Source: Paraburkholderia sp. (GTDB taxonomy: Bacteria; Pseudomonadota; Gammaproteobacteria; Burkholderiales; Burkholderiaceae). Taken from it: a DNA stretch of 45,595 nucleotides. The DNA is taken from positions 1-45,595 of the forward strand of contig NZ_JAMFSB010000174.1 in NCBI RefSeq assembly GCF_026225065.1, written 5' to 3'. The position numbers and the translations under genes are program-made. The notes under the pieces were generated by a model. That model had not been told where the DNA came from and ran no database searches. It saw only the letters and a list, made by a program, of their open reading frames with translations. Below, one piece after another: positions 34,466 to 42,614 of the stretch. Every line of letters starts with the position of its first letter. The stretch's first letter is position 1.

Positions 34466-35041
34466 GTGAAAACTGAAGGCGGTTCAAATTCGAGGGAGAA
34501 CATTCTCGCTGCCGCGACAAAGGTCGCGGGGGCGCACGGGTACGGCGGGCTGAATTTCCGTGACATCGCGGCAGAAGTCGGCATCAAGGCTGCCAGCATC
34601 TACCATCACTTCCCCACCAAGGCGGACCTGGGCGCCGAAGTGGCTAAACGCTATGGGGAGCAATTTGCGGCCATGCTGGACGCGCGGTTGTCTGCCACAG
34701 CCGACCCGATTCTCTGCTTGCGCGAATACCCTGATACTTTCCGGACCGCGCTGCAGAACGACAATCGAATGTGTCTATGCAGCTTCATGGCAGCTGAGTA
34801 TGACGACCTGCCGGATACGGTGAAGAAGGAAGTTCAGATGTTCTCCGATGTCAACATCAACTGGCTGGCGAAAGTGCTCACCGCCGCCGGCGTGGTGAAT
34901 CCGGAGGAGAGCGACGGCCGGGCGCGTGCCATTTACGCCGCCATTGCTGGCGCGCAGCTCATGGCGAGGAGCCGCTCTGACATTGCCGCCTACGATTCGC
35001 TGGTCGAGAACTATCGCAAAGCCGGTCTTCTTCCGAGCTAG
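34466..35041 (+). CDS. TetR/AcrR-family repressor, divergent regulator of the GST/OYE genes
   Basis: A 191-residue regulator. The N-terminal DNA-binding domain has LNFRDIAAEVGIKAASIYHH with a following FPTKADL (about 29-53). The C-terminal ligand domain includes Cys103 and Cys105 in RMCLCSFMAAE, a pair of closely placed cysteines that may sense electrophiles, by analogy with cysteine-based NemR in Escherichia coli. The GTG at 34466 is preferred because GAGG (34454-34457) is 8 nt before it; a GTG at 34460 is too close to that site. The neighbouring operators match a self-regulating TetR system. The ligand is unknown. Confidence 0.9.
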   Translation: MKTEGGSNSRENILAAATKVAGAHGYGGLNFRDIAAEVGIKAASIYHHFPTKADLGAEVAKRYGEQFAAMLDARLSATADPILCLREYPDTFRTALQNDNRMCLCSFMAAEYDDLPDTVKKEVQMFSDVNINWLAKVLTAAGVVNPEESDGRARAIYAAIAGAQLMARSRSDIAAYDSLVENYRKAGLLPS

Positions 35042-35137
35042 TGGTCTGCTTCGCCCTGCGCGCCAGGCTACGAATCCGAACGCTTGTGCAATATCGCATT
35101 TATGCCACTGCAGATTACAAGACGTGGCCTTGGAATT

Positions 35138-35584
35138 TCAGACACTTGGGGTACTAAGTGATTGCCACTCTTTGACAAGCTCAAAGTTATTGCGAAACCA
35201 CGGTCCCCGAAACACCCCCAAACCCATCCGGTGAACACGGCTGGCTAACTCGCCCATCAACCAGAAGTGACGGATTGCAACGAACGCCATGATGGCCTCG
35301 AAATCGGCTGATGGAATCGGCGCAACACTGCGATAGCCGTTCACGAAATGGCCCCACTTGGTCTCGACTTCTTCATCCGGCTTTTCAAGCTGCCGACCTA
35401 GCAAGTTGTTCCAGAGATAAACTGCCAGGTCATAGGCCAGGTAGCCAGGGCCACCATCGTCGAAGTCGAAAAATGATGCCACTCGCGCGCCTTTTGGCCC
35501 ATCGCTCATATGTGTGTTCCATCCGTGGCAATCGCCGTTGCAAGCGACGGACGTGAGGCCATTGAGTGTTGCTAGCTGCCTCAT
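35138..35584 (-). pseudogene. C-terminal half of an aminoglycoside-phosphotransferase-like (APH/SrkA) kinase
   Basis: The 148-residue frame matches the C-lobe of the APH kinase fold: the catalytic loop NGDCHGWNTH (HGDxHxxN with the first His changed to Asn) and the metal-binding DFDDGGPGYLAYDLA, followed by the helical tail FRGPWFRNNFELV. The whole N-lobe (nucleotide-binding part, roughly 170-190 residues) is missing, and no matching frame exists upstream; instead an unrelated plus-strand fragment begins 20 bp away. It is therefore a truncated remnant. The family resembles SrkA/YihE, a stress kinase, or homoserine kinase II. Whether the fragment is expressed is unknown. Confidence 0.6.
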
Positions 35585-35603
35585 GGTTTTCCTGATTCAG
35601 TAA

Positions 35604-35810
35604 AGCCAGAACAAGGACAGCGTGGCGCTCCATTTGAAGCTGAATGACTTGCTTTCGTCTCACCGCGCCGCAAGTAATAAACTCATCGGGATAGAGGACG
35701 CCTCCGAAGAGGAACTGAAAGCGCTTGCTGTCGCTTATCTCCGTCTATCAACCAAAGTACTAGCCCTGGACGCAGCGCCGACGCCCAACACACCGCGTGG
35801 TCGCGCATAG
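35604..35810 (+). pseudogene. C-terminal fragment of a low-affinity iron permease-like protein
   Basis: The frame after the stop at 35601 reads SQNKDSVALHLKLNDLL and continues with RAASNKLIGIEDASEEELKA. This resembles the cytosolic C-terminal tail (LHLKLNEL, then LIxxEdLtEEEL) of bacterial low-affinity iron permease-family proteins. The transmembrane part expected before it is absent. It abuts the start of the truncated APH-like gene, so both look cut at one junction near 35585-35604. The identification rests on motif memory and needs an alignment. Confidence 0.5.
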
Positions 35811-35883
35811 CGAGATTCAAAGAGGCTGACAGTCGAGCGGATGCGGCAGAGTTCTTTCGCTTCGCATTCAAGCGAGCAGGTCG

Positions 35884-36153
35884 CTAATGCCTGAAGTCCG
35901 CACCGCTCAACTTTATTAGTTCCCCGGGTGCTCTCAGCATCTTGCGCTCGACTGCGGCCGTAATGCGATTACGGCCGTCTATTATGGCTTTCATCAGACG
36001 GGCGTCATCAGCGCCGGCCGGCACCCAAAAATGTTCTTCCAGTGCATTGCGCAGGATGGAACAAGGGACGTCGAGGCCTCGGACATGTGCAACAAACGCG
36101 ACGAGTTTTCCGTCTGGAGAAATAGAGACTTCCAGGGCGAGAGCGCTTTCCAT
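35884..36153 (-). CDS. DUF1488-family protein
   Basis: An 89-residue protein with the pattern of DUF1488: strands ALEVSISPDGKLVAFVAHV, the central VPCSILRNALEEHF, a helix ARLMKAIIDGRNRITAAVERK, and the ending PGELIKLSGADFRH. I start at the ATG at 36153; the longer frame begins with TTG. The ribosome-binding site is weak. Function of the family is unknown to me. It is a common small gene in Burkholderiales accessory regions. No operon partner. Confidence 0.7.
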   Translation of the reverse strand: MESALALEVSISPDGKLVAFVAHVRGLDVPCSILRNALEEHFWVPAGADDARLMKAIIDGRNRITAAVERKMLRAPGELIKLSGADFRH

Positions 36154-36485
36154 ATGTGTCAACGTTAGAGGAGCCCAGTCATAGCAATACTAGAGACCCA
36201 CCGCCGTAATTGGCCTCTCTCAAGTAGCTGATGTTTAAAACGATTATAGATTCCATCGCGAGTATTCAAGCATATCGAAAGTGCGGAGTCGCACATGCGA
36301 AATGTCCTCCGCCACAAAAGCAAACCTGTCACGCCGCCAATTTCGGAATCAGTCCAGTTCGCATTCCGTCATACGCCTCGGCGTTCACGTCGGAACCTGG
36401 ACTCGGCCATGCTCGGCGCTCGGGGCGCCGGTATGCGGAAGTTCGCCACGAATCGCTGCCCAGTTACCCCAGAGCTCGAACAAAC
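36154..36485. other. 332-bp stretch without a convincing gene
   Basis: Plus-strand frames covering 36231-36654 largely run antisense to the DUF2934 gene, lack ribosome-binding sites and show no motif. The first 80 bp after the DUF1488 start is AT-richer and may hold its promoter. I see nothing else. Confidence 0.5.
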
Positions 36486-36893
36486 TCAGCTTTTCTCAGA
36501 ATTTTTGTTCGTGACGGCCGTAGACGATTTTGTCCCCGCCTGCTGTGTGCGACGCTTCGCGGTTCGACCGCCTTCGCCCGAGGCCGGCTTCGCTTCGTCG
36601 CCTGCACTCAACTTTTTTCTCCGCGTTGACGGCGCTTTTGACGACGGCGACTGAACCGCGTCGGAGGGCAATTTCCCGGACTGCTGGGTAACAAGGGAAG
36701 GTCGTTTCTCCTGCGTCAGGAACGCACCGGCCGCATTGGCCTGGTCAGCCGGCGCAGTAACTCGCGCCTCTTCCTTGAGCAACGCTTGTGCCTTCCCCCA
36801 GTATTCGTCAGCATGCCCTTCTGGTCGCCCATCTGCTTCCCAGAGGTAGTACGCTCGTAGATGGATGTTGGCATCCGACCTTGAAGTTTCCAT
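36486..36893 (-). CDS. DUF2934-family protein with a Lys/Ser-rich tail
   Basis: A 135-residue protein. Its N-terminal part contains the DUF2934 motif NIHLRAYYLWEADGRPEG followed by HADEYWGKAQALL. The remainder is a disordered tail rich in Ser, Lys, Ala and Thr (SSKAPSTRRKK, GRTAKRRTQQAGTK), which looks nucleic-acid binding. I start at the ATG at 36893 (METSRSD), where the conserved part begins; a further 15 upstream codons are open. It lies downstream of the cold-shock gene on the same strand, about 55 bp away, and could be cotranscribed with it. Confidence 0.75.
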   Translation of the reverse strand: METSRSDANIHLRAYYLWEADGRPEGHADEYWGKAQALLKEEARVTAPADQANAAGAFLTQEKRPSLVTQQSGKLPSDAVQSPSSKAPSTRRKKLSAGDEAKPASGEGGRTAKRRTQQAGTKSSTAVTNKNSEKS

Positions 36894-36947
36894 GATGGCA
36901 ATTCCGATTGGTTGAGCCGCCGCATAGTGCGGCAGCACCCGAGAGGC

Positions 36948-37151
36948 TTAATTCGCCTGGATATTCGACGCCTGCTTGCCCTTCGGACCTTGCTTGACCT
37001 CAAAGGTCACTTTCTGGTTTTCCTGCAACGACTTGAAGCCGCTGTTCTGAATTTCCGAAAAATGCGCGAAGAGGTCCTCACCGCCGCCGTCGGGCGTGAT
37101 GAAGCCAAATCCCTTGGCATCGTTAAACCATTTCACAGTGCCTGTCGCCAT
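36948..37151 (-). CDS. Cold-shock domain protein (CspA family)
   Basis: A 67-residue RNA/ssDNA-binding protein. It has RNP1 KGFGFITP and RNP2 DLFAHFSEI, and starts [17 protein letters not shown], the family signature. Cold-shock proteins melt RNA secondary structure and act as antiterminators. The start is the ATG at 37151, with GAGGA at 37156-37160. The frame stays open 18 codons upstream to an ATG at 37205 ([18 protein letters not shown]), but that part encodes the hairpin and is not conserved Csp sequence. An intrinsic terminator sits only 17 bp before the ATG (see the entry at 37168-37191). Confidence 0.95.
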   Translation of the reverse strand: MATGTVKWFNDAKGFGFITPDGGGEDLFAHFSEIQNSGFKSLQENQKVTFEVKQGPKGKQASNIQAN

Positions 37152-37167
37152 ATATTCCTCTGCTTCG

Positions 37168-37191
37168 AAAAAAAGCGGGCCAATTGCCCGC
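37168..37191 (-). terminator. Intrinsic terminator abutting the cold-shock gene
   Basis: On the minus strand GCGGGC (37186-37191) pairs with GCCCGC (37175-37180) around a 5-nt loop, followed by seven T (37168-37174). The ribosome-binding site of the csp gene begins about 7 bp later. A csp promoter cannot fit between, so transcription reaching csp must pass this hairpin, or the promoter overlaps it. Confidence 0.75.
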
Positions 37192-37201
37192 GGTTGATAA
37201 A

Positions 37202-37510
37202 TCATGTGGCGCTTGCCGCCGTAATTCTCAGGGCACCTGTCGCAAGGCGGCCTGCAGCGTGATTTGCGTTTGCGACGCCAAGCAGGTTGGCAACCAGACC
37301 CAAAGCGTCGTTCACACCTGCCTCAGGTAATTGCGCAAAATCGCGGAGGGCGGCGAGAAGTGCGGTCCATGGGGCGAGCCATCTCGTCTTGTGGATGCAT
37401 ACACCACATGCATCGGAAATCCGCAAATCGCAGGTATCGGGATAGTAGGTGAAGGTGACGGGTGTGCCATCAATTACGCACGTGCTCGTGCAAGGTCTCG
37501 AACTCAGCAT
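37202..37510 (-). CDS. Hypothetical protein upstream of the cold-shock gene
   Basis: A 102-residue frame from the ATG at 37510 ([11 protein letters not shown]), with a longer version starting at 37627. It contains several Cys residues ([19 protein letters not shown], then [17 protein letters not shown]) and an Ala/Leu-rich C-terminus. No known family is recognised. Its stop overlaps an ATG (37203-37205) in the csp frame as ATGA, and the csp hairpin follows. The order suggests transcription of this gene runs into the csp leader. The start choice is uncertain and no strong ribosome-binding site is seen. Confidence 0.5.
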   Translation of the reverse strand: MLSSRPCTSTCVIDGTPVTFTYYPDTCDLRISDACGVCIHKTRWLAPWTALLAALRDFAQLPEAGVNDALGLVANLLGVANANHAAGRLATGALRITAASAT

Positions 37511-37992
37511 TTTCTCTGTCTTGGTAAACCCGCAATCGGGCCGTAGGTGTGGTCGTTCGGCATCGGTCAAACGCCAGTCGTCTAAGCACACGGCGTGCCC
37601 GAGCCGCCAAAGGATGCATATGGCCAAGGCGCGAACGTGGTCCGCGCCCTTCGGCGCAGCCTAATCCAACCCGCGCGTGGAATTGTTTGGTTCCAAATCG
37701 GCAAGACGCCAGTCCACAATTCCGTGAGCATGCGGGCGTTCGATATCCTGAAAAATGTAACTTCTCCAGTGCCCGATTGGTCGAAACGGCTCGCTAAACT
37801 TTGCGACGTGCGCTCGGCTAAGTCCTGACGCTTTGCCCTTTTGCGGGCGAACTCAGTTGGCCGCCCACCCACGGCGGAAAGGCGCAGACTAGAAACCGAA
37901 GGACGCTGCCGCTCATTCGCACAAGCACAGTGAACGGCACAGCACCGAAACGCGCGCCAGTGGGCGGACTAGGACGTTCTCGAGTATTTACG
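37511..37992. other. 482-bp stretch with no gene I can support
   Basis: Frames at 37582-37872 (minus) and 37595-37828 (plus) are mutually antisense and share neither a ribosome-binding site nor a motif. The plus frame (RGIVWFQIGKTPVHN, SMRAFDILKNVTS) looks somewhat protein-like and could be a remnant. The last part is upstream of the CheB-like gene. Confidence 0.4.
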
Positions 37993-38574
37993 ATGAGCAC
38001 ACGCCGCGACATTATTGTGATTGGCGCTTCGACAGGTGGACTCGAGGCCTTGCGCCATATTTCAAGCTCACTGTCCTGCGACTTGCCTGCGTCGATACTG
38101 GTGGTCTTGCATACCTCTCCACAAAGCCCTCGGCTACTTGCCGGTATCCTCCAAAACTACACGTCGCTCGGCGTTGAGTATGGCGGCCATGGTGGCCAAA
38201 TTAAGACTGGGTGCATGTACATAGCCCCTCCTGACCGGCACATGGTCATCGTCTGCCCCAGCCTGCTCGGATTGGACTCCGGCCCCAAGGTTCACTACGC
38301 TCGACCTGCTGTTGACCGGCTATTCGAGTCTGCGGCCCGGCATTATGGGCCGCGCACCATTGGCGTGGTACTGACTGGCGGAAACTGCGACGGCACCGAA
38401 GGACTGAGAAGAATCAAAGAGGCGGGCGGCCTGTGCATTGTTCAGCATCCAGCGGGCGCCCGAAAACCCGATATGCCGATGAGTGCTCTCCGCGGTGCCA
38501 GTCCCGACTTTTGTGTCTCTCTTGAAGAGCTAGGCCCCCTACTGACGAGGCTGGTGGAAAGCAACGGCTCGTGA
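37993..38574 (+). CDS. Stand-alone CheB-type methylesterase domain protein
   Basis: A 193-residue protein consisting only of the CheB C-terminal methylesterase/deamidase domain. The catalytic triad is visible: Ser13 in IGASTGG, His40 in VVLH, and Asp133 in LTGGNCDGTEGL. The usual N-terminal receiver domain with its phosphorylated Asp is absent. Also present are CMYIAPPDRHM and HYARPAVDRLFESAA, typical of CheB. No other chemotaxis genes are in the window, so it is an orphan. The start at the ATG 37993 (MSTRRD) is preferred over an upstream extension to 37930. Possible roles are chemoreceptor-like demethylation or an uncharacterised signalling use. Confidence 0.85.
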   Translation: MSTRRDIIVIGASTGGLEALRHISSSLSCDLPASILVVLHTSPQSPRLLAGILQNYTSLGVEYGGHGGQIKTGCMYIAPPDRHMVIVCPSLLGLDSGPKVHYARPAVDRLFESAARHYGPRTIGVVLTGGNCDGTEGLRRIKEAGGLCIVQHPAGARKPDMPMSALRGASPDFCVSLEELGPLLTRLVESNGS

Positions 38575-38757
38575 GGTAGTTCCCGGCAGAGAATGACTAA
38601 TGCGCGCCCAGACAGCTAACGCGAGCATCAACATCTTTCGATGAGCATGCCGGCCGACTGTGCTCGGGTACCGTTTAGGGAAGGGTTTGGCGTTTGCACG
38701 ACGTGGCCGTTCCGGTTCGCTATAGAACGGGCATCCTTGCCCAAGTGGACTTGGTAC

Positions 38758-38955
38758 CTAACCATGAATGTCTATCCACGCTCGCGCCCAGGCGGGGCCA
38801 GCCTGCTGCGCCTCGTCCTCGGTATCCAAATAGCCCAGCACCCCGGATGCTTCAACGAGCTTGTTGTTTTGCGTAATGGTCCCGCTTGCCGCATAGCGCT
38901 CCGGCAGAAGAATAGCTCCGCAATGTCGGCGCCGACCACTCCGTCGGGGGTGCAA
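38758..38955 (-). pseudogene. Fragment of a small conserved protein (possible DUF6566-like)
   Basis: The minus-strand frame contains RYAASGTITQNNKLVEASG and LDTEDEAQQAGPAWARAWI, ending DIHG. A pattern of this kind (a short beta-sheet, then EEA-helix ending in AWARAWID-H) recurs in Burkholderia small proteins, from memory. The N-terminal part before it is not recognisable, so it may be truncated. The opposite plus-strand frame (38641-39144) overlaps it and is considered a shadow here. Confidence 0.4.
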
Positions 38956-39144
38956 GTGCTAACGGCAATGAGTACGTTGTTGCCATTGGAAGTGGATGCA
39001 CTGCGCCACTCCATCTCGGGCGAGTTGCTTACCAAGATGGGCTGGAGTGTGGACGCGAAGACTGGGCGAGTATCGAAAGATGGGCATGCTATCTTCAGAG
39101 CTGGGTTTGCCACTGCTATCAAGAAGGTCTTGAATGCAGTCTAG
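38923..39144 (+). CDS. Low-confidence hypothetical small protein
   Basis: A 73-residue frame from the ATG at 38923 (MSAPTTPSGVQ) to the stop at 39144. It has a plausible amphipathic composition (LLPLEVDALRHSISGELL, KTGRVSKDGHAIFRAGF), a short mixed alpha/beta look, and no known motif. No clear ribosome-binding site precedes it. It partly overlaps the minus-strand fragment. It could be real or chance. Confidence 0.25.
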   Translation: MSAPTTPSGVQVLTAMSTLLPLEVDALRHSISGELLTKMGWSVDAKTGRVSKDGHAIFRAGFATAIKKVLNAV

Positions 39145-39556
39145 GTTGTCGTGGCCCGAATGCCGGTTTGACGCTGAGCAAGAACCTAGAGCGGAAGGCG
39201 GTCGAGACCAACAGGGGATAACTGGAAGGGGCCCACACTTTCGTGGGAAGGCTTCCGTTTATGCCGCGAGAGGTTCTTGACGGACCGAGGCGATTGACGT
39301 CCGTGGCTGCAGGGGGGTATTTGAACCCCGCCCCCCCGGGCTGCCCACACATCCAGTATGGGGTTGGCGCGGCGGAGCCCCTGATTCGTTGACCAAGAAA
39401 AAAACCGTTCACATTCGCGAACGGGTTCAGAAATATTATGCCGAGATGTTACGCATAACATTTCAAGAGTGGCGGATTTACCTGCTCACAGAAAAATAGT
39501 ATGCACTCTTCCCCGAACAGCCAAAGGGAGGCCCGGTACTTTACGTACGCTGACGC
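39145..39556. other. 412-bp stretch with a terminator and a short palindrome, no gene
   Basis: Minus frames over 39119-39461 include a GC-rich run with a GGTTCAAAT T-loop-like sequence but no complete tRNA. The palindrome ATGTTA-CGCA-TAACAT lies at 39446-39461. A minus-strand terminator lies at 39398-39427. Nothing else was found. Confidence 0.5.
39398..39427 (-). terminator. Intrinsic terminator, probably of the dps transcript
   Basis: On the minus strand CCGTTC (39419-39424 complement) pairs with GAACGG (39405-39410 complement) around an 8-nt loop and is followed by seven T. It lies 130 bp past the dps stop, on the same strand, with no gene between. Confidence 0.55.
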
Positions 39557-40045
39557 TTAAGCCAGCATCGCGCGCAGCATCCACGCGGTCTTTTCGTGCG
39601 TCTGCATGCGTTGCGTCAGCAGGTCGGCGGTCGGTTCGTCGTGGGCGGCTTCAGTTGCCGGGAAGATTCCGCGCGCGGTGCGCACCACGGCTTCCTGGCC
39701 TTCCACCAGTTGACGGATCATCTCTTCCGCTGCCGGCACGCCGTCCGCTTCAGGAATCGACGACAGCTTCGCGAACTCCTTGTAGCTGCCCGGCGCATGC
39801 ACGCCCAGAGCACGGATCCGCTCAGCAATCAGATCGACAGCCAGCGCCAGTTCGTTGTACTGCGTCTCGAACATCAGATGCAGCGTGTTGAACATCGGAC
39901 CCGTGACGTTCCAGTGGAAGTTGTGCGTCTTCAGGTACAGCGTGTACGTGTCCGCCAGCAGATGGGACAGGCCGTCTGCGATCTTCTTGCGATCCTTGTC
40001 GCTGATGCCGATATTGATGTGTTGTATGGTTTCTTTTTTGGCCAT
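39557..40045 (-). CDS. dps: Dps ferritin-like DNA protection protein (first copy)
   Basis: A 162-residue mini-ferritin, forming a dodecamer that oxidises and stores Fe(II) with peroxide and coats DNA in stationary phase. The ferroxidase motif is seen in [18 protein letters not shown] followed by [21 protein letters not shown]; the site has Glu where Escherichia coli Dps has Asp67, as in this clade. The N-terminal tail has several Lys ([14 protein letters not shown]), which may bind DNA. It is the last gene of the minus-strand katA-dps-dps block. The spacer from the second Dps gene is 135 bp. Confidence 0.95.
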   Translation of the reverse strand: MAKKETIQHINIGISDKDRKKIADGLSHLLADTYTLYLKTHNFHWNVTGPMFNTLHLMFETQYNELALAVDLIAERIRALGVHAPGSYKEFAKLSSIPEADGVPAAEEMIRQLVEGQEAVVRTARGIFPATEAAHDEPTADLLTQRMQTHEKTAWMLRAMLA

Positions 40046-40180
40046 GACGACTCCTGTAAAGAGTGATACGAAACAGCAGGCAGAGCATGGTGCGCTGATA
40101 CAATGATGCGCAAACCATGAATCTGCGAACGTCCGCCAGTTTATCGTACAACGGTGCAGACCCTATGCCCCTCGCTCACG

Positions 40181-40666
40181 CTACTTTGCGTAATTGTGGG
40201 CTTCGACCTTCCACAGATAATCATCGACCGCGCGCGAAATCTCCGTGAACAGATCGGAGGTCGACGGGTCTCCAGCGTCACCCGACTCCTTGATCGCTGC
40301 AACGGTTTTCTGCCCGAATTGCGCAAGCGCAGCCGAGAGTTGGCGAACGTGGTCGGTGCCATCCGTCAGTTCCAGCGGATACGACTCGAGCTGCGTTTTA
40401 TCGGCCACGTGTTTGACCCGGCCGTCCGCCGCGCCACCGAGTGCGACCAGCCGCTCGGCGCTCAAATCGGCCCACTCGATAGCGGCGGTATGAACCTCGT
40501 CAAACAGCAGATGCAGCGCGATGAAATTCGGACCCTTCACGTTCCAGTGCGCCTGCTTCGCCTGCCGTTGCACGTCAATCGCGGTGACGAGAGACTGACC
40601 AAGCAGATCAACAGACTTGCGCCGAATCGCTTCGGGCAACGTATTGCGGGTGGGATGAAGTGACAT
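40181..40666 (-). CDS. Dps ferritin-like protein (second, divergent copy)
   Basis: A 161-residue Dps paralogue with the ferroxidase signature AKQAHWNVKGPNFIALHLLF then DEVHTAAIEWADLSAERL. His, Asp and Glu positions are all kept. The start is the ATG at 40666, with GGAGG 6 nt upstream (40672-40676); a slightly longer frame is rejected because it would include the ribosome-binding site. The sequence differs strongly from the first Dps, so they are not a recent duplication. Its partners in the block are katA and oxyR. It probably shares the peroxide regulon. Confidence 0.93.
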   Translation of the reverse strand: MSLHPTRNTLPEAIRRKSVDLLGQSLVTAIDVQRQAKQAHWNVKGPNFIALHLLFDEVHTAAIEWADLSAERLVALGGAADGRVKHVADKTQLESYPLELTDGTDHVRQLSAALAQFGQKTVAAIKESGDAGDPSTSDLFTEISRAVDDYLWKVEAHNYAK

Positions 40667-40733
40667 GACAACCTCCATAAGAAAAATTCGGGAGTAAATC
40701 CACGTGCACGCAACAGCGCTCCACCGGTCGGTC

Positions 40734-40892
40734 CTAGTGACCCGACAAATGTTGCAGCGCGTGCGATGCGATCAATGCGTAACCGCTGGTCAGAATGGCG
40801 AGGCCGACCAGCTTGCGCGAGAAGTCGCCGCCAAAGACGATCCGTGCGTCACGTGCGATCCGTGCGCTGCCGATGCTTAACATATGAACCAT
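40734..40892 (-). CDS. 52-aa small membrane peptide between katA and dps
   Basis: A small protein with GGAGA at 40900-40904 and an ATG at 40892 (MVHMLSIGSARIA). It has one hydrophobic segment (KLVGLAILTSGYALIASHAL, about residues 29-48), so it is probably a single-pass membrane peptide. It is located on the minus strand between katA and the second dps. No family is recognised. Size and context suggest a real gene in the oxidative-stress cluster. Confidence 0.65.
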   Translation of the reverse strand: MVHMLSIGSARIARDARIVFGGDFSRKLVGLAILTSGYALIASHALQHLSGH

Positions 40893-41066
40893 GCTCGTTC
40901 TCCTTCGACTTCGAGCTGGCAAGACGTCGATGCGTCCGCCGTGACTATCGGATAAGGCTCAGGCGGTTCTGACTTGACCGCCTGAGCCCGCTGTACCTGC
41001 CGGCCCCATTGACCGGAGAGGTGGTACGTCGGGTGATGCCTACTTCGCTTGCTGATTGAGCGTCGC

Positions 41067-42518
41067 TTACTTCGCTTTCTCATTAAGCGTCGCCAACGCG
41101 GCGATCACCCCTCCTGCGTATGCCGGGTCGATCCGACAGAAATGCTCGAGTTGCCGCGCGAGGATCTCCTGCGGCACGCTGTTGATATGGCGTGCGATGT
41201 TGCCGAAGAAGCGCTCGCGTTGCGACGCGTCGAACAGGCGGAACAGCGCAGCCGGCTGGCTGTAGTAGTCCTCGTCTTCACGATGGTCGTAACGGTCCAC
41301 GGCGCCTGCAGCGAGCGGCGGCTCCGACGCATTGCGATCCTGCGCAAAATCGCCGAAGCGGTTCGGCTCGTAGTTCGCCGTGCTACCGAGATTGCCGTCA
41401 GTGCGCATCCCCCCATCGCGATGGAACGAATGCTGACGCTGCACACGCGATGCGTTCACCGGGATCTGGTGATGATTGATCCCGAGGCGGTAACGCTGTG
41501 TATCGCCGTACGAAAACAGACGCCCCTGCAAAAGACGATCTGGCGAGAAGCCGATGCCCGGCACCACGTTGGCCGGCGTGAAGGCCGCCTGCTCGACATC
41601 GGCAAAGTAGTTCTGCGCGTTGCGGTTCAGCTCGATCGTGCCGACGTCGATCAGCGGGTAATCCTTGTACGGCCACACCTTGGTGATATCGAACGGGTTG
41701 TAGCGATACGTCACCGCATCGGCTTCCGGCATCACCTGAATGCAGAAGCGCCACTTCGGGAAGTTGCCGTTATCGATGTTGTCGATCAGATCGCGCTGTG
41801 CGCTTTCACGGTCTTGCGCAACAACTTGCGCTGCTTGCGCGTCGGTGTAGTTCTCGATACCTTGCATCGACTTGAAGTGGAACTTCACCCAGAAGCGCTC
41901 GTCGTTCGCGTTGATGAACGAGAACGTGTGCGAACCGAAGCCGTGCATCTGACGGTAGTTCTGCGGAATGCCACGATCGCTCATCAGGATCGTCACCTGA
42001 TGCAGCGATTCCGGATGACGCGACCAGAAGTCCCACGCGGCCACATTGCTGCGCATGTTCGTGTACGGATCGCGCTTTTGCGTGTGGATGAAGTCCGGAA
42101 ACTTGAGCGGATCGCGGATGAAGAACACCGGCGTGTTGTTGCCGACAATGTCCCAGTTGCCCTCTTCCGTGTAGAACTTGATCGAGAAGCCACGCACATC
42201 GCGTTCGGCGTCAGCTGCGCCGCGCTCGCCTGCCACCGTCGAAAAACGCATGAAGAGCGGGGTTTCCTTGCCGACTTGCGCAAACACCTTTGCCTTCGTG
42301 AAGCGCGAGATGTCGTGCGTAACTTTCAGCGTACCGAAGGCGCCCGAGCCCTTGGCATGCACACGGCGCTCAGGAATCACTTCGCGGTCGAAGTGCGCGA
42401 GCTTTTCGAGCAGCCAAACGTCTTGCAGCACCACGGGGCCACGGGCGCCGGCTGTCATCGAATTCTGGTTGTCGGCGACGGGTGCGCCGGCTGCGGAGGT
42501 AAGTTTGCTTTCGGACAT
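41067..42518 (-). CDS. katA: Monofunctional heme catalase (KatA)
   Basis: A 483-residue small-subunit catalase that converts hydrogen peroxide to water and oxygen. Features: heme-site [17 protein letters not shown], the distal His54 in [12 protein letters not shown], the Asn in [11 protein letters not shown], and the proximal-heme Tyr in [14 protein letters not shown]. The C-terminus has no extra flavodoxin-like domain, so this is clade 3-type. Start is the ATG at 42518 (MSESKLTS). It is downstream of oxyR on the same strand, separated by a short 45-aa ORF and an AT-rich region with ATAG/CTAT motifs. It is expected to be OxyR-controlled. Confidence 0.96.
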   Translation of the reverse strand: MSESKLTSAAGAPVADNQNSMTAGARGPVVLQDVWLLEKLAHFDREVIPERRVHAKGSGAFGTLKVTHDISRFTKAKVFAQVGKETPLFMRFSTVAGERGAADAERDVRGFSIKFYTEEGNWDIVGNNTPVFFIRDPLKFPDFIHTQKRDPYTNMRSNVAAWDFWSRHPESLHQVTILMSDRGIPQNYRQMHGFGSHTFSFINANDERFWVKFHFKSMQGIENYTDAQAAQVVAQDRESAQRDLIDNIDNGNFPKWRFCIQVMPEADAVTYRYNPFDITKVWPYKDYPLIDVGTIELNRNAQNYFADVEQAAFTPANVVPGIGFSPDRLLQGRLFSYGDTQRYRLGINHHQIPVNASRVQRQHSFHRDGGMRTDGNLGSTANYEPNRFGDFAQDRNASEPPLAAGAVDRYDHREDEDYYSQPAALFRLFDASQRERFFGNIARHINSVPQEILARQLEHFCRIDPAYAGGVIAALATLNEKAK

Positions 42519-42614
42519 CGTGTATTCCTGATGAGAGTTTTTGCGCTGCTGGAGATGGGGTCTTGGACCGCACGCCGTGTTTTCGCGGCGTAACTCGCCC
42601 AACCGGGCGACGTC

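Noticed and set aside
39301..39400. Possible tRNA on the minus strand (GGTTCAAAT T-loop)
   Set aside because: The expected C after the loop is A, the acceptor and anticodon arms cannot be drawn, and the run of C/G is low complexity.
41049..42593. 514-codon plus-strand open frame
   Set aside because: Entirely antisense to katA, which has all catalase motifs.
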